A stretch of DNA of 64,000 bases from Schaedlerella arabinosiphila (GTDB lineage: Bacteria; Bacillota; Clostridia; Lachnospirales; Lachnospiraceae). This document shows positions 1 to 8,483 of the stretch, in pieces. Within the stretch, counting starts at the first letter, position 1, and each line of letters opens with the position of its first letter. The notes under the pieces are model-generated. The model was given only the letters and a program-made list of their open reading frames with translations. It made no database searches and was not told the origin of the DNA. The stretch covers positions 3,898,501-3,962,500 of the forward strand of contig NZ_RHJS01000002.1 of assembly GCF_003885045.1 (NCBI RefSeq), given 5' to 3'. The translations under genes and the position numbers were made by a program.

Positions 1-565
1 CCTCCGGGATCACTTCCACTCCCAGCTCCTTACAATACGCCACGATCTCCCGCACCTGATCCCTTGTATAGTACCGATCCTCTGTCTCCTCCGAGTCATA
101 ATTGCCCATATGGTCCCCTTTTCGTACTGCCCCGACCTCATGCAGCAGAGGATACCTCCTGCACTCGATACGCCAGCCCTGGTCATCAGAAAAATGCCAG
201 TGGAATTTGTTGAATTTAAAATGCGCAGCCATCCGGATCATTTTTTTCAATTCCTCTGCCGGAATAAAATGCCGGGCGCAATCAATATGGAAAGCCCTCC
301 AGGAATACTCCGGGCTGTCCTCCACCGTCAGGCACGGCAAGTCCTCCCCGCACTGCAGCCGGATCTGCTCCAGAGACATCTCCGCGTACAGGCATGCTTT
401 TTCGCTGCCGCCCTCAATCCAGATTCCGTCTGCTTTTAACTGCAGGCGGTACTCTTCCTCCCCGAAAGCAGGATTCAGCTTATTTTCCCGGATCACATGA
501 CCCGCGCATCCTTCCCCGCCCGGCAATATTTTTTTAGGCTCCGGTATGATCCCAATCTCCACCAT
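1..565 (-). CDS. GH20 beta-N-acetylhexosaminidase, N-terminal part only
   Basis: Reads leftward off the window edge, so only about 188 N-terminal codons are visible. The start is an ATG at 563-565 with GGAGG five bases upstream. The visible protein has the GH20 N-terminal alpha/beta domain and the entry to the catalytic barrel: WRAFHIDCARHF followed by FNKFHWHFSDDQGWRIE, both hallmarks of family 20. The catalytic Asp-Glu pair lies further on, outside the window. No signal peptide is seen, so the enzyme is probably cytoplasmic and removes terminal GlcNAc or GalNAc from imported oligosaccharides. Family assignment is confident; substrate is not determinable here. Confidence 0.85.
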   Translation of the reverse strand, partial: MVEIGIIPEPKKILPGGEGCAGHVIRENKLNPAFGEEEYRLQLKADGIWIEGGSEKACLYAEMSLEQIRLQCGEDLPCLTVEDSPEYSWRAFHIDCARHFIPAEELKKMIRMAAHFKFNKFHWHFSDDQGWRIECRRYPLLHEVGAVRKGDHMGNYDSEETEDRYYTRDQVREIVAYCKELGVEVIPE

Positions 566-641
566 AATCCCTCCAAGCTGTCATAATCCTATTTTTTTAA
601 TCCTGTGCAAAAAGGCCGCGCCTGTATGCACATTGACTGCA

Positions 642-671
642 AAAGCCAGGTATCCTCAGTACCCGGCTTTC
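642..671 (-). terminator. Rho-independent terminator after the GGDEF gene
   Basis: On the minus strand an 8-bp stem (GCCGGGTA / TACCTGGC, one G-U pair) with a 7-base loop is followed by TTTT. It lies about 100 bases past the stop of the diguanylate cyclase gene. The T run is short, hence moderate confidence. Confidence 0.5.
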
Positions 672-772
672 CCCTGTCATTTACAAATGCCCGGCTGCTT
701 TTTTTATCTGTGCCGGACAGCATGATTCCATTCTGCAAAATCTCGGGCCTTAAACAGGCCGCATCTGGCGTT

Positions 773-1693
773 TCACGATCTTTCCCGCCACTGCTCCATG
801 CCTCCGTCGGACCATACGACCATGTTCCTGCCGGATTTTTTTGCGGTATACAGCATGGAGTCCGCAATCTTCAGATAAGTCTCATATACATCCCCGCTCT
901 TGGGAATTACGGTGACCCCTCCCACGCTGACCGTGATCCACTGGAATACCGGAGAGTTGTGAGGGATATGCAGGTTCTCAATGGCCTGCCGGATGATTTT
1001 GAAAAACTCATAGGAAGACTGGGCGTCGTTGCCGACAAGGATCGCAACAAATTCTTCCCCGCCGTAGCGCCCCACAAAATCCGTCGCCCTGTGCAGGAAG
1101 GAGGACGCGGTCTTCGCTACACTTGTCAGAACCTTGTCTCCGGCCGGATGTCCGAAGCTGTCATTATAAATCTTAAACTTGTCTATGTCAAATATACAGA
1201 CCGAAAACGGAATCCCAAGGCGCAAAGCTTCCCGCCACTTCATACGCCACTCCTCCTCGTAGCGTCTTCTGTTTGCGATCCCGGTCAGTTCATCCACCAT
1301 AGCCAGCTTTTTATAATGCATCTGCCTGTCAAATGATCTGAGCTGGGCATTGATCCTTGCCTTTAAGATGGCCGGGACAACCGGCTTTGTAATGTAATCT
1401 ACCGCCCCCAGTGTAAGCCCCTCCTCCTCATGCTGCACATCAGAAAGACTTGTCACAATGATGACCGGAATATACCTGGTCAGAATCATGTCCTGAAGCT
1501 TTTTCAGCAGCGTAAATCCGTCCACATCCGGCATGATAATATCCATAAGGATCAAAGAATATTTTCCGGACATGGCATGGTCAAGCCCGCTGTCGGCATC
1601 ATGGCACAGGGTCACGTCATAGTCTGTTTCCAGGATTGCTTTTAAAGAATCGCCTACTACAATACTATCATCGATTAACAATATCTTGTCCAT
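773..1693 (-). CDS. Response regulator with GGDEF (diguanylate cyclase) output
   Basis: 306 residues. A receiver domain (about 1-120) has the acidic pair D8/D9, phosphoacceptor D51 in LILMDIIMPD, T81 and K103. A GGDEF domain follows (about 130-300) with an intact active-site motif GGEEF at 211-215, and a product-inhibition I-site RATD at 202-205, five residues upstream as expected. The protein should therefore make cyclic di-GMP from two GTP when phosphorylated and be feedback-inhibited. No histidine kinase is adjacent, so the partner is elsewhere. The arrangement is PleD/WspR-like with a single receiver. Start ATG is preceded by AAGGGAAG. Confidence 0.92.
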   Translation of the reverse strand: MDKILLIDDSIVVGDSLKAILETDYDVTLCHDADSGLDHAMSGKYSLILMDIIMPDVDGFTLLKKLQDMILTRYIPVIIVTSLSDVQHEEEGLTLGAVDYITKPVVPAILKARINAQLRSFDRQMHYKKLAMVDELTGIANRRRYEEEWRMKWREALRLGIPFSVCIFDIDKFKIYNDSFGHPAGDKVLTSVAKTASSFLHRATDFVGRYGGEEFVAILVGNDAQSSYEFFKIIRQAIENLHIPHNSPVFQWITVSVGGVTVIPKSGDVYETYLKIADSMLYTAKKSGRNMVVWSDGGMEQWRERS

Positions 1694-1742
1694 GAGTACT
1701 TCCCTTCTGAGGTAATCTCTCTTACTCTTTGTAGCATATCAC

Positions 1743-1774
1743 AAAACGGGGTGAGAATCAATCCATTCTCACCC
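1743..1774 (-). terminator. Terminator after the zinc-ribbon gene
   Basis: Perfect 10-bp inverted repeat (GGGTGAGAAT / ATTCTCACCC, 6-base loop) about 40 bases past the zinc-ribbon stop. On the minus strand it is followed by CCGTTTTG. Confidence 0.6.
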
Positions 1775-1815
1775 TTTCATTATGGGAGGATACGGACTGT
1801 TTTTATGCCTCTCCT

Positions 1816-2034
1816 CTAATCAAAATCGAACTTTTCAAACCTTCTATGCATTGCCTTATACCGGATTCGAACCGCCTCGTTTCCTGAGAGTACCTCCTCT
1901 TCCGTCCCTGTAAACTGGCAGCGCAGGCAGTAGTACTCCTCCTTCTCCTTATCATAAAACATATCAATGTCCAGATCCCTCATGAAGCAGGAGGGACACC
2001 TGTAATTTAATCTGCCTTTTCCAGATTGAGCCAT
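1816..2034 (-). CDS. Small zinc-ribbon protein (72 aa)
   Basis: 72 residues with two CxxC knuckles, CPSC near residue 13 and CLRC near residue 36, about 20 residues apart: a typical treble-clef or zinc-ribbon spacing. The C-terminus is basic and aromatic. The start ATG lies inside the end of the upstream 610-residue gene (28-base overlap) and has a strong AGGAGG site about 10 bases upstream, within that gene, so translation is likely coupled. I do not recognise a named family. A nucleic-acid or protein-binding accessory role is possible but is inference only. Confidence 0.7.
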   Translation of the reverse strand: MAQSGKGRLNYRCPSCFMRDLDIDMFYDKEKEEYYCLRCQFTGTEEEVLSGNEAVRIRYKAMHRRFEKFDFD

Positions 2035-3839
2035 GTCGCATATACCTCCTTCTCTGAAACCTTTTTCTTATATCCCAGCGTAAACATCGGGGAAAATGCA
2101 TAGCCTTCCCGGATGTATCCCTCTCCTCCTCCGGTCTGTGTCATGGAAACCTTCGTCTCAATGGCCGGGATCACCGCCAGAACTGCTTCCGCATTCTCCA
2201 GGCTTTCCTCTCTGCATTTGTATGCGTAAGTAATCTGCTTCTCTTCGCTGCCTTCACACCGCAGGACGATTCCGCTCATGTCCTCCGGATACTCCGTTGT
2301 TCCATAGCATGCAACCATATATTCATTCAGCTCGACCTCTGCCGAAGGATCACTCATCTCCAGGATCGTTCTTTCAATCTTGACGGAGCCGGTTCCTTCC
2401 TCAAAATATTCTTTTGTCTGAAGCTGCACTGTCAGGTCTGCGAACTCAATGGTTACCGGATCAAGCGTCAGAATCCGCGTATTCCCCTCCTGGGAAAAAT
2501 GGGCTTTTGTCCGGCACAGGCACAGATCCACCTCTTCCCCGTTATGGCTGAGCTTGGCGCTCCGGATGGTTCCTTCCCCCGCATAGTGGGTAAAATACCC
2601 GGCCCGGTATTTTTCCTGGATCAGAAACGGATAAGAGGCATCCTGCACATGCTTTGTACCAATCCCCACTTCCCATCTCAGCTTGGCCGCATAGGGACGC
2701 AGATCAAAAAGCGCGCCGCCCTGGTCCATGTTGATGCCGGCCCGCATATAGGGGTCTGCGTACCAGAACACCTGCTTGTCAGAGCCATAGAGAATGTCCC
2801 GCCAGAGCGCGCATTCCGGCTCCGTGTATGTCTTCTTCCGCCGGTAATAATCCGCAAATTCCGACATGGTCATGTCGATGAGCTTCCCTTCCTTCTTTAG
2901 GTCCCCATAATATTTACAGCCGTCAGAATAGGATTTGAGCAGCAATTCATAAGGCGCCTCCCAGCGTCCCATCTTATTCATCCAGCCGGGGCCTACGAAC
3001 ATCATATTGTACGCATAGCCGTTGTTGTACTTTTCCTGGGCGCGGTACTGGTCGATCAGGTTGTACAGATACGGATACTCCCATGTTTTGGAATCGTAGA
3101 TCATGCCCCGCAGCACATTCTGGGGATGGGTTCCGAAATTGGAGCCGTTGCCGTCGTAGCAGGCCAGAAGATCCCTTGACAAATGCGGAATCGCCACAAT
3201 CCCGCTGTCCTCCTCCTCATTGGCCGCCGGAGCATGGGTATTCTGCTTTGAAGGAATCCAGGGCGCCCAGGGGCCGCCGTCGAACAGCGTATACCAGGAA
3301 TTATTGCAGGTATGGTACGCCTTCGGCCCTTCCTCCCAGCAGGTGGCTACCGCACATTTGACAGAGGGATACATTTCTTTGATATAGTTGGTCAGATCCG
3401 CGTCCATATAATAAGAGCCCGTGGATTCCGGATAAAAACCAAAAATCTCGTGGAATTTGCCGAATACATCGTCCACAATCCGCTTTTTGTCCTCCATGGA
3501 AAACATCCAGATGCAGAAATCCTTTGTCTGATATTTCTCACGGAACTGCTCGCAGGGCAGCCCCAGAAGGGAGAGCGCGATCTCATCCCCGTATGTTTCA
3601 TGGTCGTCCTTTGCGATCTGCACCGCCTCCGCGTTGAACAGGGAGGCATAGGTCATATGGATCGTCACCTTCAATCCGTTTTCATGGGCAAGCCTCTGCT
3701 GGGTCCGGAAGATGTCAAGAGATTCCGTCAAAAGCTTCTTATCCCCGATGTCCTCCTCTTTGCCATGCCCGGTCACAGTCGCGGAATACTCGGGCACCAT
3801 TTCCGGGCGATGGATCACATTCAGTATAAATTCACTCAT
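2007..3839 (-). CDS. Uncharacterised 610-aa protein, possible deacetylase/glycosidase-like barrel
   Basis: About 610 residues, no signal peptide or membrane segment. The N-terminal 330 or so residues look like a TIM-barrel-type enzyme: an N-terminal VIHRPE segment, VTIHMTYASL, ESTGSYYMDADL and a W/Y-rich central part; the C-terminal third looks beta-rich. It reminds me of the DUF3863/DUF3864 glycoside hydrolase/deacetylase-like proteins, but I cannot confirm this and give no catalytic assignment. I prefer the ATG at 3837-3839, eight bases after AAGGAG; a TTG three codons earlier sits directly on that site. It follows the sugar ABC operon and overlaps the zinc-ribbon gene, suggesting a carbohydrate context. 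Confidence 0.6.
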   Translation of the reverse strand: MSEFILNVIHRPEMVPEYSATVTGHGKEEDIGDKKLLTESLDIFRTQQRLAHENGLKVTIHMTYASLFNAEAVQIAKDDHETYGDEIALSLLGLPCEQFREKYQTKDFCIWMFSMEDKKRIVDDVFGKFHEIFGFYPESTGSYYMDADLTNYIKEMYPSVKCAVATCWEEGPKAYHTCNNSWYTLFDGGPWAPWIPSKQNTHAPAANEEEDSGIVAIPHLSRDLLACYDGNGSNFGTHPQNVLRGMIYDSKTWEYPYLYNLIDQYRAQEKYNNGYAYNMMFVGPGWMNKMGRWEAPYELLLKSYSDGCKYYGDLKKEGKLIDMTMSEFADYYRRKKTYTEPECALWRDILYGSDKQVFWYADPYMRAGINMDQGGALFDLRPYAAKLRWEVGIGTKHVQDASYPFLIQEKYRAGYFTHYAGEGTIRSAKLSHNGEEVDLCLCRTKAHFSQEGNTRILTLDPVTIEFADLTVQLQTKEYFEEGTGSVKIERTILEMSDPSAEVELNEYMVACYGTTEYPEDMSGIVLRCEGSEEKQITYAYKCREESLENAEAVLAVIPAIETKVSMTQTGGGEGYIREGYAFSPMFTLGYKKKVSEKEVYATWLNLEKAD

Positions 3840-3867
3840 TTCTTCCAACTCCTTTTTGATTTTGTGT

Positions 3868-3901
3868 AAAAAAAGAGCTCCGCAAGCGAAACTCTTTTTT
3901 T
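3868..3901 (-). terminator. Terminator or attenuator between the ABC operon and the 610-aa gene
   Basis: On the minus strand GAG...CTC arms flank an inner CGC/GCG-containing loop, followed by seven T. It ends the ABC transporter operon. It lies only about 28 bases upstream of the 610-aa start. A TATAAT-like box at 3949-3954 lies between the permease stop and the hairpin, so it may instead act as a leader attenuator for the downstream gene. Confidence 0.7.
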
Positions 3902-4010
3902 ATAGATTCACCTTCGTATAAATACTCAGGAGCGCTCCCTTATATAAAATTATACGGTTCACCGCCAGGCCGGTATCAGCGGCGGCCTGATCAATGTCTG
4001 AATCAAAGTC

Positions 4011-4841
4011 TTATTTCACCGCGCCGGTAATACCTTCTGCAAACTGTTTCTGCAGGATGAAGAATACAAGCATGGTCGGAATCGAGCAGAACAATACGCC
4101 CATCATGATCATACCGTAATCAATCTTGTATCCGCCGATGGTGTTGGCGATCAACATAACCATGTTCAGGGACTTGCCGTCTGTCATGATTACCTTCGGC
4201 CACAGATATGCATTCCATGCATTCATGAATGTGATAACAGCCGCTGCCGCATAGGTAGACCTCATGGTCGGGAAAAACATGCGGAAAAAGATCTGTACCT
4301 CATTCAATCCGTCGATCCGGGCAGCTTCGATGATATCCACCGGAAACGCCCTGGCATTCTGTCGGAACATCATGATCATAAACGGCGTCGAAATCATCGG
4401 GAGGAAGAAACCTATCGCCGTATTCAGCAGTTTTGCCGCACTGAACATCTGGAATAACGGGATCATGGTCGCCACCTGCGGAACCATCATTGCCAGAAGC
4501 AGTATTGAAAACAATTTGTCTTTCCATTTGTCATGGTAGATCTCAAAGCCATATCCTGCAAGCGAGCAGATGAAAAGACAGATGATTGTCACTGCAATCG
4601 CATATATAAACGAATTTGTCATGGCACGGGCCAATGGCTGCTGTTCTACCAGAGTGCGGAAATTCTCCGCCGCAAACTTTCCTGGGAGCAGACGTCCCTT
4701 GGAAATATCAATGTAGTTGTTTGTCGCCGCAGAGATCATCCAGAAAAACGGAAACACGGAGATGATCGAAACCAGAGTCAAAAATATGTACGTAGGAATC
4801 AGCCTGCGCTGGATCATTGATCTGTTCTTTTTTTCAGTCAC
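4011..4841 (-). CDS. Carbohydrate ABC transporter permease, MalG type
   Basis: About 276 residues with six predicted membrane helices. The cytoplasmic EAA loop is clear (EAARIDGLNEVQIFFRMFFP), the contact site for the ATPase. This is the second permease of a CUT1 importer. I choose the GTG at 4839-4841, with AGGTG about 6 bases upstream; a GTG nine bases earlier is the alternative. It overlaps the end of the MalF-type gene by a few bases, so translation is coupled. No ATP-binding subunit is encoded nearby; CUT1 systems often share an MsmX-type ATPase encoded elsewhere. Confidence 0.9.
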   Translation of the reverse strand: MTEKKNRSMIQRRLIPTYIFLTLVSIISVFPFFWMISAATNNYIDISKGRLLPGKFAAENFRTLVEQQPLARAMTNSFIYAIAVTIICLFICSLAGYGFEIYHDKWKDKLFSILLLAMMVPQVATMIPLFQMFSAAKLLNTAIGFFLPMISTPFMIMMFRQNARAFPVDIIEAARIDGLNEVQIFFRMFFPTMRSTYAAAAVITFMNAWNAYLWPKVIMTDGKSLNMVMLIANTIGGYKIDYGMIMMGVLFCSIPTMLVFFILQKQFAEGITGAVK

Positions 4842-5727
4842 GTGTATCACCTACTTTCAGATTGATAAATGCAAGGATTGCAACAATGATAAATACAAAG
4901 AATGCCATAGCGCTTCCGTAGCCGAAGTTCGGAGCACGCAGGAAACATGTATTGTAAATATAGTGCGACATTGTGATCGTAGCATTTGCCGGTCCGCCGT
5001 TGGTCAGGTTGACTGACTCATCGAACAGCTGCAGCGTACCGTTAATAGACATGATAAATGTCATGATAATCGTCGGTTTCAGCAGCGGTACGGTAATGCT
5101 CCAGAATGTCTTCCAGCCGTTGGCACCGTCAATCTTTGCGGCCTCATATACGGAATACTCAATATTCTGCAGTCCTGCCAGATAGAATACCATGTTGTAT
5201 CCTGTCCATCTCCAGATCAGGGCCAGGATGATAACCATCTTTGCCGTCCCGGCATTTCCCAGGAAATTGTACCCCTCTTTAAAAATCCCAAGTGCCACCA
5301 GTGCATTATTCACAAGACCATCCTGTGCAAACAGGAATCTGAAAATAATTGCATAGGAAACCAGTGATGTTGCACAAGGCAAAAATACACAGGTACGGAA
5401 AAGCCCTTTAAATTTCAAGTCGCGGTTATTCAAGAGCTGTGCCAGAAGGATCGCAAGCACCAGCATGATCGGCACCTGAATTGCCAGATAGAAAAATGTG
5501 TTGGTTACAGAGCGAAGGAATACTCTGTCTTCAAACATACGTGCATAATTGGATATTCCTGTAAACGTGTAGTTCGTGCCTCTTCCTGTCTGTAAGGAAA
5601 GGAGAAATGCCCTGACCATCGGATAGAAGCTCATAACTACGATCATCAGCGTTGCCGGAGTCAAAAACGCCCAGCCGGCAGCTTTCTGCTTTGCAAGTAA
5701 GCTCATACCTTTTTTCTTAGAATCCAC
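4834..5727 (-). CDS. Carbohydrate ABC transporter permease, MalF type
   Basis: About 297 residues from the GTG at 5725-5727, which has AAAGGGGGT about 8 bases upstream. A longer reading to 5805 would start inside a stem-loop and add 26 implausible residues. Six or so membrane helices and the EAA motif EAAKIDGANGWKTFWSITVP are visible. It pairs with the MalG-type permease to form the membrane channel of a CUT1 sugar importer. The gene is separated from the binding-protein gene by a stem-loop, the usual arrangement for making more lipoprotein than permease. Confidence 0.9.
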   Translation of the reverse strand: MDSKKKGMSLLAKQKAAGWAFLTPATLMIVVMSFYPMVRAFLLSLQTGRGTNYTFTGISNYARMFEDRVFLRSVTNTFFYLAIQVPIMLVLAILLAQLLNNRDLKFKGLFRTCVFLPCATSLVSYAIIFRFLFAQDGLVNNALVALGIFKEGYNFLGNAGTAKMVIILALIWRWTGYNMVFYLAGLQNIEYSVYEAAKIDGANGWKTFWSITVPLLKPTIIMTFIMSINGTLQLFDESVNLTNGGPANATITMSHYIYNTCFLRAPNFGYGSAMAFFVFIIVAILAFINLKVGDTRD

Positions 5728-5771
5728 TAAAAGACCCCCTTTACTTGTCAATTGACTGCATTTTGAGACGC

Positions 5772-5802
5772 AAAAAGGGGAACCGCCAGGGCGGTCCCCC
5801 CG
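5772..5802 (-). terminator. Intergenic stem-loop in the ABC operon (partial terminator)
   Basis: On the minus strand GGGGGACCGC / GCGGTTCCCC form a continuous stem with one G-U pair and a 4-base loop, followed by TTTTT. It lies between the binding-protein stop and the first permease, so it probably terminates part of the transcripts or protects the 3' end of the upstream message. Confidence 0.75.
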
Positions 5803-5858
5803 CATAGTAGCTTGACTTATCTGTTCAGTTTCCTTACAGATACAGCCTGACTTATGAT

Positions 5859-7220
5859 TTATTGATAGTAGAATTCAGCGTCTGCCTGTGCCTGCTCTAA
5901 GATAGCGTCCTTCTCTCCTGCACCGGACATGATATCCTGGATTGCGGTAGAGATAACTTCACGTACATCATAGTAGTAAGCGCTTGTATTGTTGGAAGGT
6001 GTCTTCTCTGCGAATTCTACAACCGTTGCGAAGATCGGCTGATCACTCCAGAATTCCTGCGGAGCCTGATAAGCTTCGGAATCGCCTGCCGGTCCCCATG
6101 TACTGATCGCGCCTGTTGTCGGAAGGATGTTCTCATACAGTGTTACGCTTCCTGCGAATGTCTTTGCCATGAAATCAAACGCAAGGTCTGTATTCTGGCA
6201 GTTGGAGCTGATATACCAGGATGATCCGCCGTTGTTGGAGTAGTTTGTAGCTCCTTCTGTTTTTACAAGCTTCGGCAGATTGGTGATTGCCCAGTTACCA
6301 GAAGTATCTTCCATACCCATAACGGTTGCCATGATCCAGTTACCGTTGATGGTTCCTGCACACTGCTCATTTGTGATAGAGGATACATACTCATCCCACT
6401 CATTTACTTCGTAGAAGATGCCTTCTTTTACCATCTTCTGATAAAGGTCGATACATTCATTCAGTGCATCGTTGCCAACCAGATTCGGAGTTCCGTCTTC
6501 GTTGAACAGAGACGCGCCTGCTGACTGAAGCATCATCATGATGATATCCTGGCTGTTAGCCTGTCCGGAGAGCATATATTTTCCGGTCTTTTCCTTTACA
6601 GCCTTACCGATCTCGATGAACTTATCCCAGTCGATATCTGTCAGATCGTCAATCGTGTATCCTGCTTCATCAAGGATGTCTGTACGATAGCAGGAGATTG
6701 CAGCACCGTTGTCAAACGGAACGCCGTAGTTCTTGCCGTCTACGATTGAATATGCAAGCTTACCTTCTGCAAACTCGGAAAAGTCGATTCCGCTGTCTGT
6801 CAGATCTGTAAATGCTTCCGGATAGAAGGATACAAACTTCTGGAAAGAATTATCCTGCATCAGGATGATATCTGCCATCGTGCCGAAGTCGCCGGACTCT
6901 GCGCATGTCTGAAGCTTGGTCTCGCAGTCATCGGACAGAGTCTCGATCACCTCAAGTTCAAACTCGCTGTCAACTTCTGCCTTGTATACCTCTGCTGCTT
7001 CCTTAATTGCAGGGATGTTGAATGCCGGATCCCAGGTCCATACAGTCAGCTTATGTCCGCCTTCGGAGCTTCCGCCTTCGTCGGACTCTGCGCTGGTATC
7101 GGAACCGCTGCTGTTGCTGTTGCTGTCGCCGCCGCTGCTGTCACCGCCGCCGCCTCCGCATGCTGCCAAGGAGATCACCATAACACCTGCAAGCAATACT
7201 GAAAGTAGTTTTTTCTTCAT
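5859..7220 (-). CDS. Sugar ABC transporter substrate-binding lipoprotein
   Basis: About 453 residues from the ATG at 7218-7220, which has GGAGG 9 bases upstream; an ATG two codons earlier is only 3 bases from that site. A signal peptide MKKKLLSVLLAG leads to lipobox SLAAC (Cys 21), then a Gly/Ser/Asp/Glu linker, then a family-1 extracellular solute-binding domain (LTVWTWD near its start). The protein is anchored outside the membrane and delivers a sugar or oligosaccharide to the two downstream permeases. The ligand cannot be read from sequence; neighbouring GH20 and GH2 genes suggest a host or plant glycan fragment. Confidence 0.92.
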   Translation of the reverse strand: MKKKLLSVLLAGVMVISLAACGGGGGDSSGGDSNSNSSGSDTSAESDEGGSSEGGHKLTVWTWDPAFNIPAIKEAAEVYKAEVDSEFELEVIETLSDDCETKLQTCAESGDFGTMADIILMQDNSFQKFVSFYPEAFTDLTDSGIDFSEFAEGKLAYSIVDGKNYGVPFDNGAAISCYRTDILDEAGYTIDDLTDIDWDKFIEIGKAVKEKTGKYMLSGQANSQDIIMMMLQSAGASLFNEDGTPNLVGNDALNECIDLYQKMVKEGIFYEVNEWDEYVSSITNEQCAGTINGNWIMATVMGMEDTSGNWAITNLPKLVKTEGATNYSNNGGSSWYISSNCQNTDLAFDFMAKTFAGSVTLYENILPTTGAISTWGPAGDSEAYQAPQEFWSDQPIFATVVEFAEKTPSNNTSAYYYDVREVISTAIQDIMSGAGEKDAILEQAQADAEFYYQ

Positions 7221-7357
7221 ATACATTATCCTCCTTTTTTCACCGCAAAAAAGCATTCGCTTTTTGTTTGGTTTGTTTATGATAAGATTTTACCAAATGC
7301 ATTTTTCTCATTGTTTGCAAATCCGCCCTAAAACTTTGCATTTTCGACTACTTTTGT

Positions 7358-7386
7358 AATTTATGCACTATTGAGAAATTTGTCAA
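7358..7386 (-). promoter_or_regulatory. Sigma-A promoter of the sugar ABC operon
   Basis: Minus strand: TTGACA (7381-7386), a 17-base spacer, TAAATT (7358-7363). Transcription would start about 130 bases before the lipoprotein gene, leaving an untranslated leader. Confidence 0.65.
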
Positions 7387-7541
7387 AAGGCTTTTTTGTG
7401 TAAAATCACAATACAGAAGGTTAAAAAATCGGCTCAAGCGGACAACAAACTGAATATATTTCCCTGAAAATTGCTTATTTCCGATAATTCCTTAGATCAA
7501 AAGCTTTGAATATATGCACAGAAATGTTGAAATAATTGCAT

Positions 7542-7583
7542 AAAAATGCAGCACACCGCTCACTTTTCAAAGCCGTGTGCCGC
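7542..7583 (-). terminator. Terminator of the SDR/OYE operon
   Basis: Minus strand: GCGGCACAC / GTGTGCTGC stem followed by ATTTTTATG, 15 bases past the SDR stop. The rest of the 341-base spacer up to 7597 holds only this element and the ABC promoter. Confidence 0.65.
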
Positions 7584-7597
7584 ACGATTAGAAACAC

Positions 7598-8383
7598 TTA
7601 ACACAGCGCATCCATACCGCCGTCCAGACGAAGTCCGGATCCCATCATGTGTGATGATACGTCGGATGCAAGATAAAGCGCCAGATCAGCCACTTCCTCT
7701 GGTTTGCAATACCGTTTGTCCAGATAAGAGGCCCCGAAGATTTCCTCACATTCCTCATGAGTCTTTGTATCTCCGAACGTATTCTTCTCAATTCTATGGA
7801 TCATAGGAGTCTCCACGCCGCCGGGACAAATGTAATTACAGTGAATCCCATGCGGTCCAAGCTCCAGCGCAACAGACTTGGCAACTCCGGCCACTGCATG
7901 CTTGGAAGAGCAGTATGCACTCATGCCTGCCGCAGTCGTAAAACTGCCGTTCGAAGCAATCGTAACGATCGCGCCGCTGCCCTGCTTGATCAGATAGGGC
8001 GCCGCGTACTTCATCAAAAGCATGACGCTGAACACGTTGATAGAGTATACTGCCATATAATCTTCTACGGTGCAGTCCTGGATTTCCTGATATCTTCCTT
8101 CGTATCCTGCATTTGGAATCACAATATCTATATGTCCGAAATGCTCATACGCTCCGTCAACCCATGCCCTGATTTCCTCCTCCTTTTTTGCGTCTACCAC
8201 AAAAGTTTTTATATTTTCAGGCGCTATATCCAGTGTGGGCACAAACGCATCCAGCTTTTCCTGGCTGGTGGACGCGATCGCAAGCTTGCATCCCTCCCCG
8301 GCAAACGCGCGGCAGATTGCCTGTCCGATACCGCCTGTAGAGCCATTGACTAATACCACTTTATCCTTTAATTTCAGATCCAT
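7598..8383 (-). CDS. Short-chain dehydrogenase/reductase (SDR), 261 aa
   Basis: Classical SDR. The cofactor-binding turn is NGSTGGIG (G14, G18, G20), then NAG at 91-93 and the catalytic pair Y157 and K161 in YCSSK, with Ser in TIASNGS. Residue use after beta-2 (ASTS) suggests NADP(H) rather than NAD(H), though this is weak. It oxidises or reduces a secondary alcohol/ketone. It is the last gene of a three-gene operon after the OYE-type reductase (100-base gap) and another SDR. The combination recalls steroid, bile acid or plant phenolic metabolism, but the substrate is unknown. RBS is CAGGAGG. Confidence 0.88.
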   Translation of the reverse strand: MDLKLKDKVVLVNGSTGGIGQAICRAFAGEGCKLAIASTSQEKLDAFVPTLDIAPENIKTFVVDAKKEEEIRAWVDGAYEHFGHIDIVIPNAGYEGRYQEIQDCTVEDYMAVYSINVFSVMLLMKYAAPYLIKQGSGAIVTIASNGSFTTAAGMSAYCSSKHAVAGVAKSVALELGPHGIHCNYICPGGVETPMIHRIEKNTFGDTKTHEECEEIFGASYLDKRYCKPEEVADLALYLASDVSSHMMGSGLRLDGGMDALC

Positions 8384-8483
8384 ACTATTTCCTCCTGATT
8401 TCTCATGTATTGCATTTCAGCATAAGTCTTTTTTCTTTCCGTTTATTGCTTTTCCATAGGCCGAGAACTGACGGTATCTGTTT

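Noticed and set aside
605..1336. 243-codon plus-strand ORF over the GGDEF gene
   Set aside because: Antisense shadow of the response regulator-GGDEF gene; no ribosome site and no recognisable domain.
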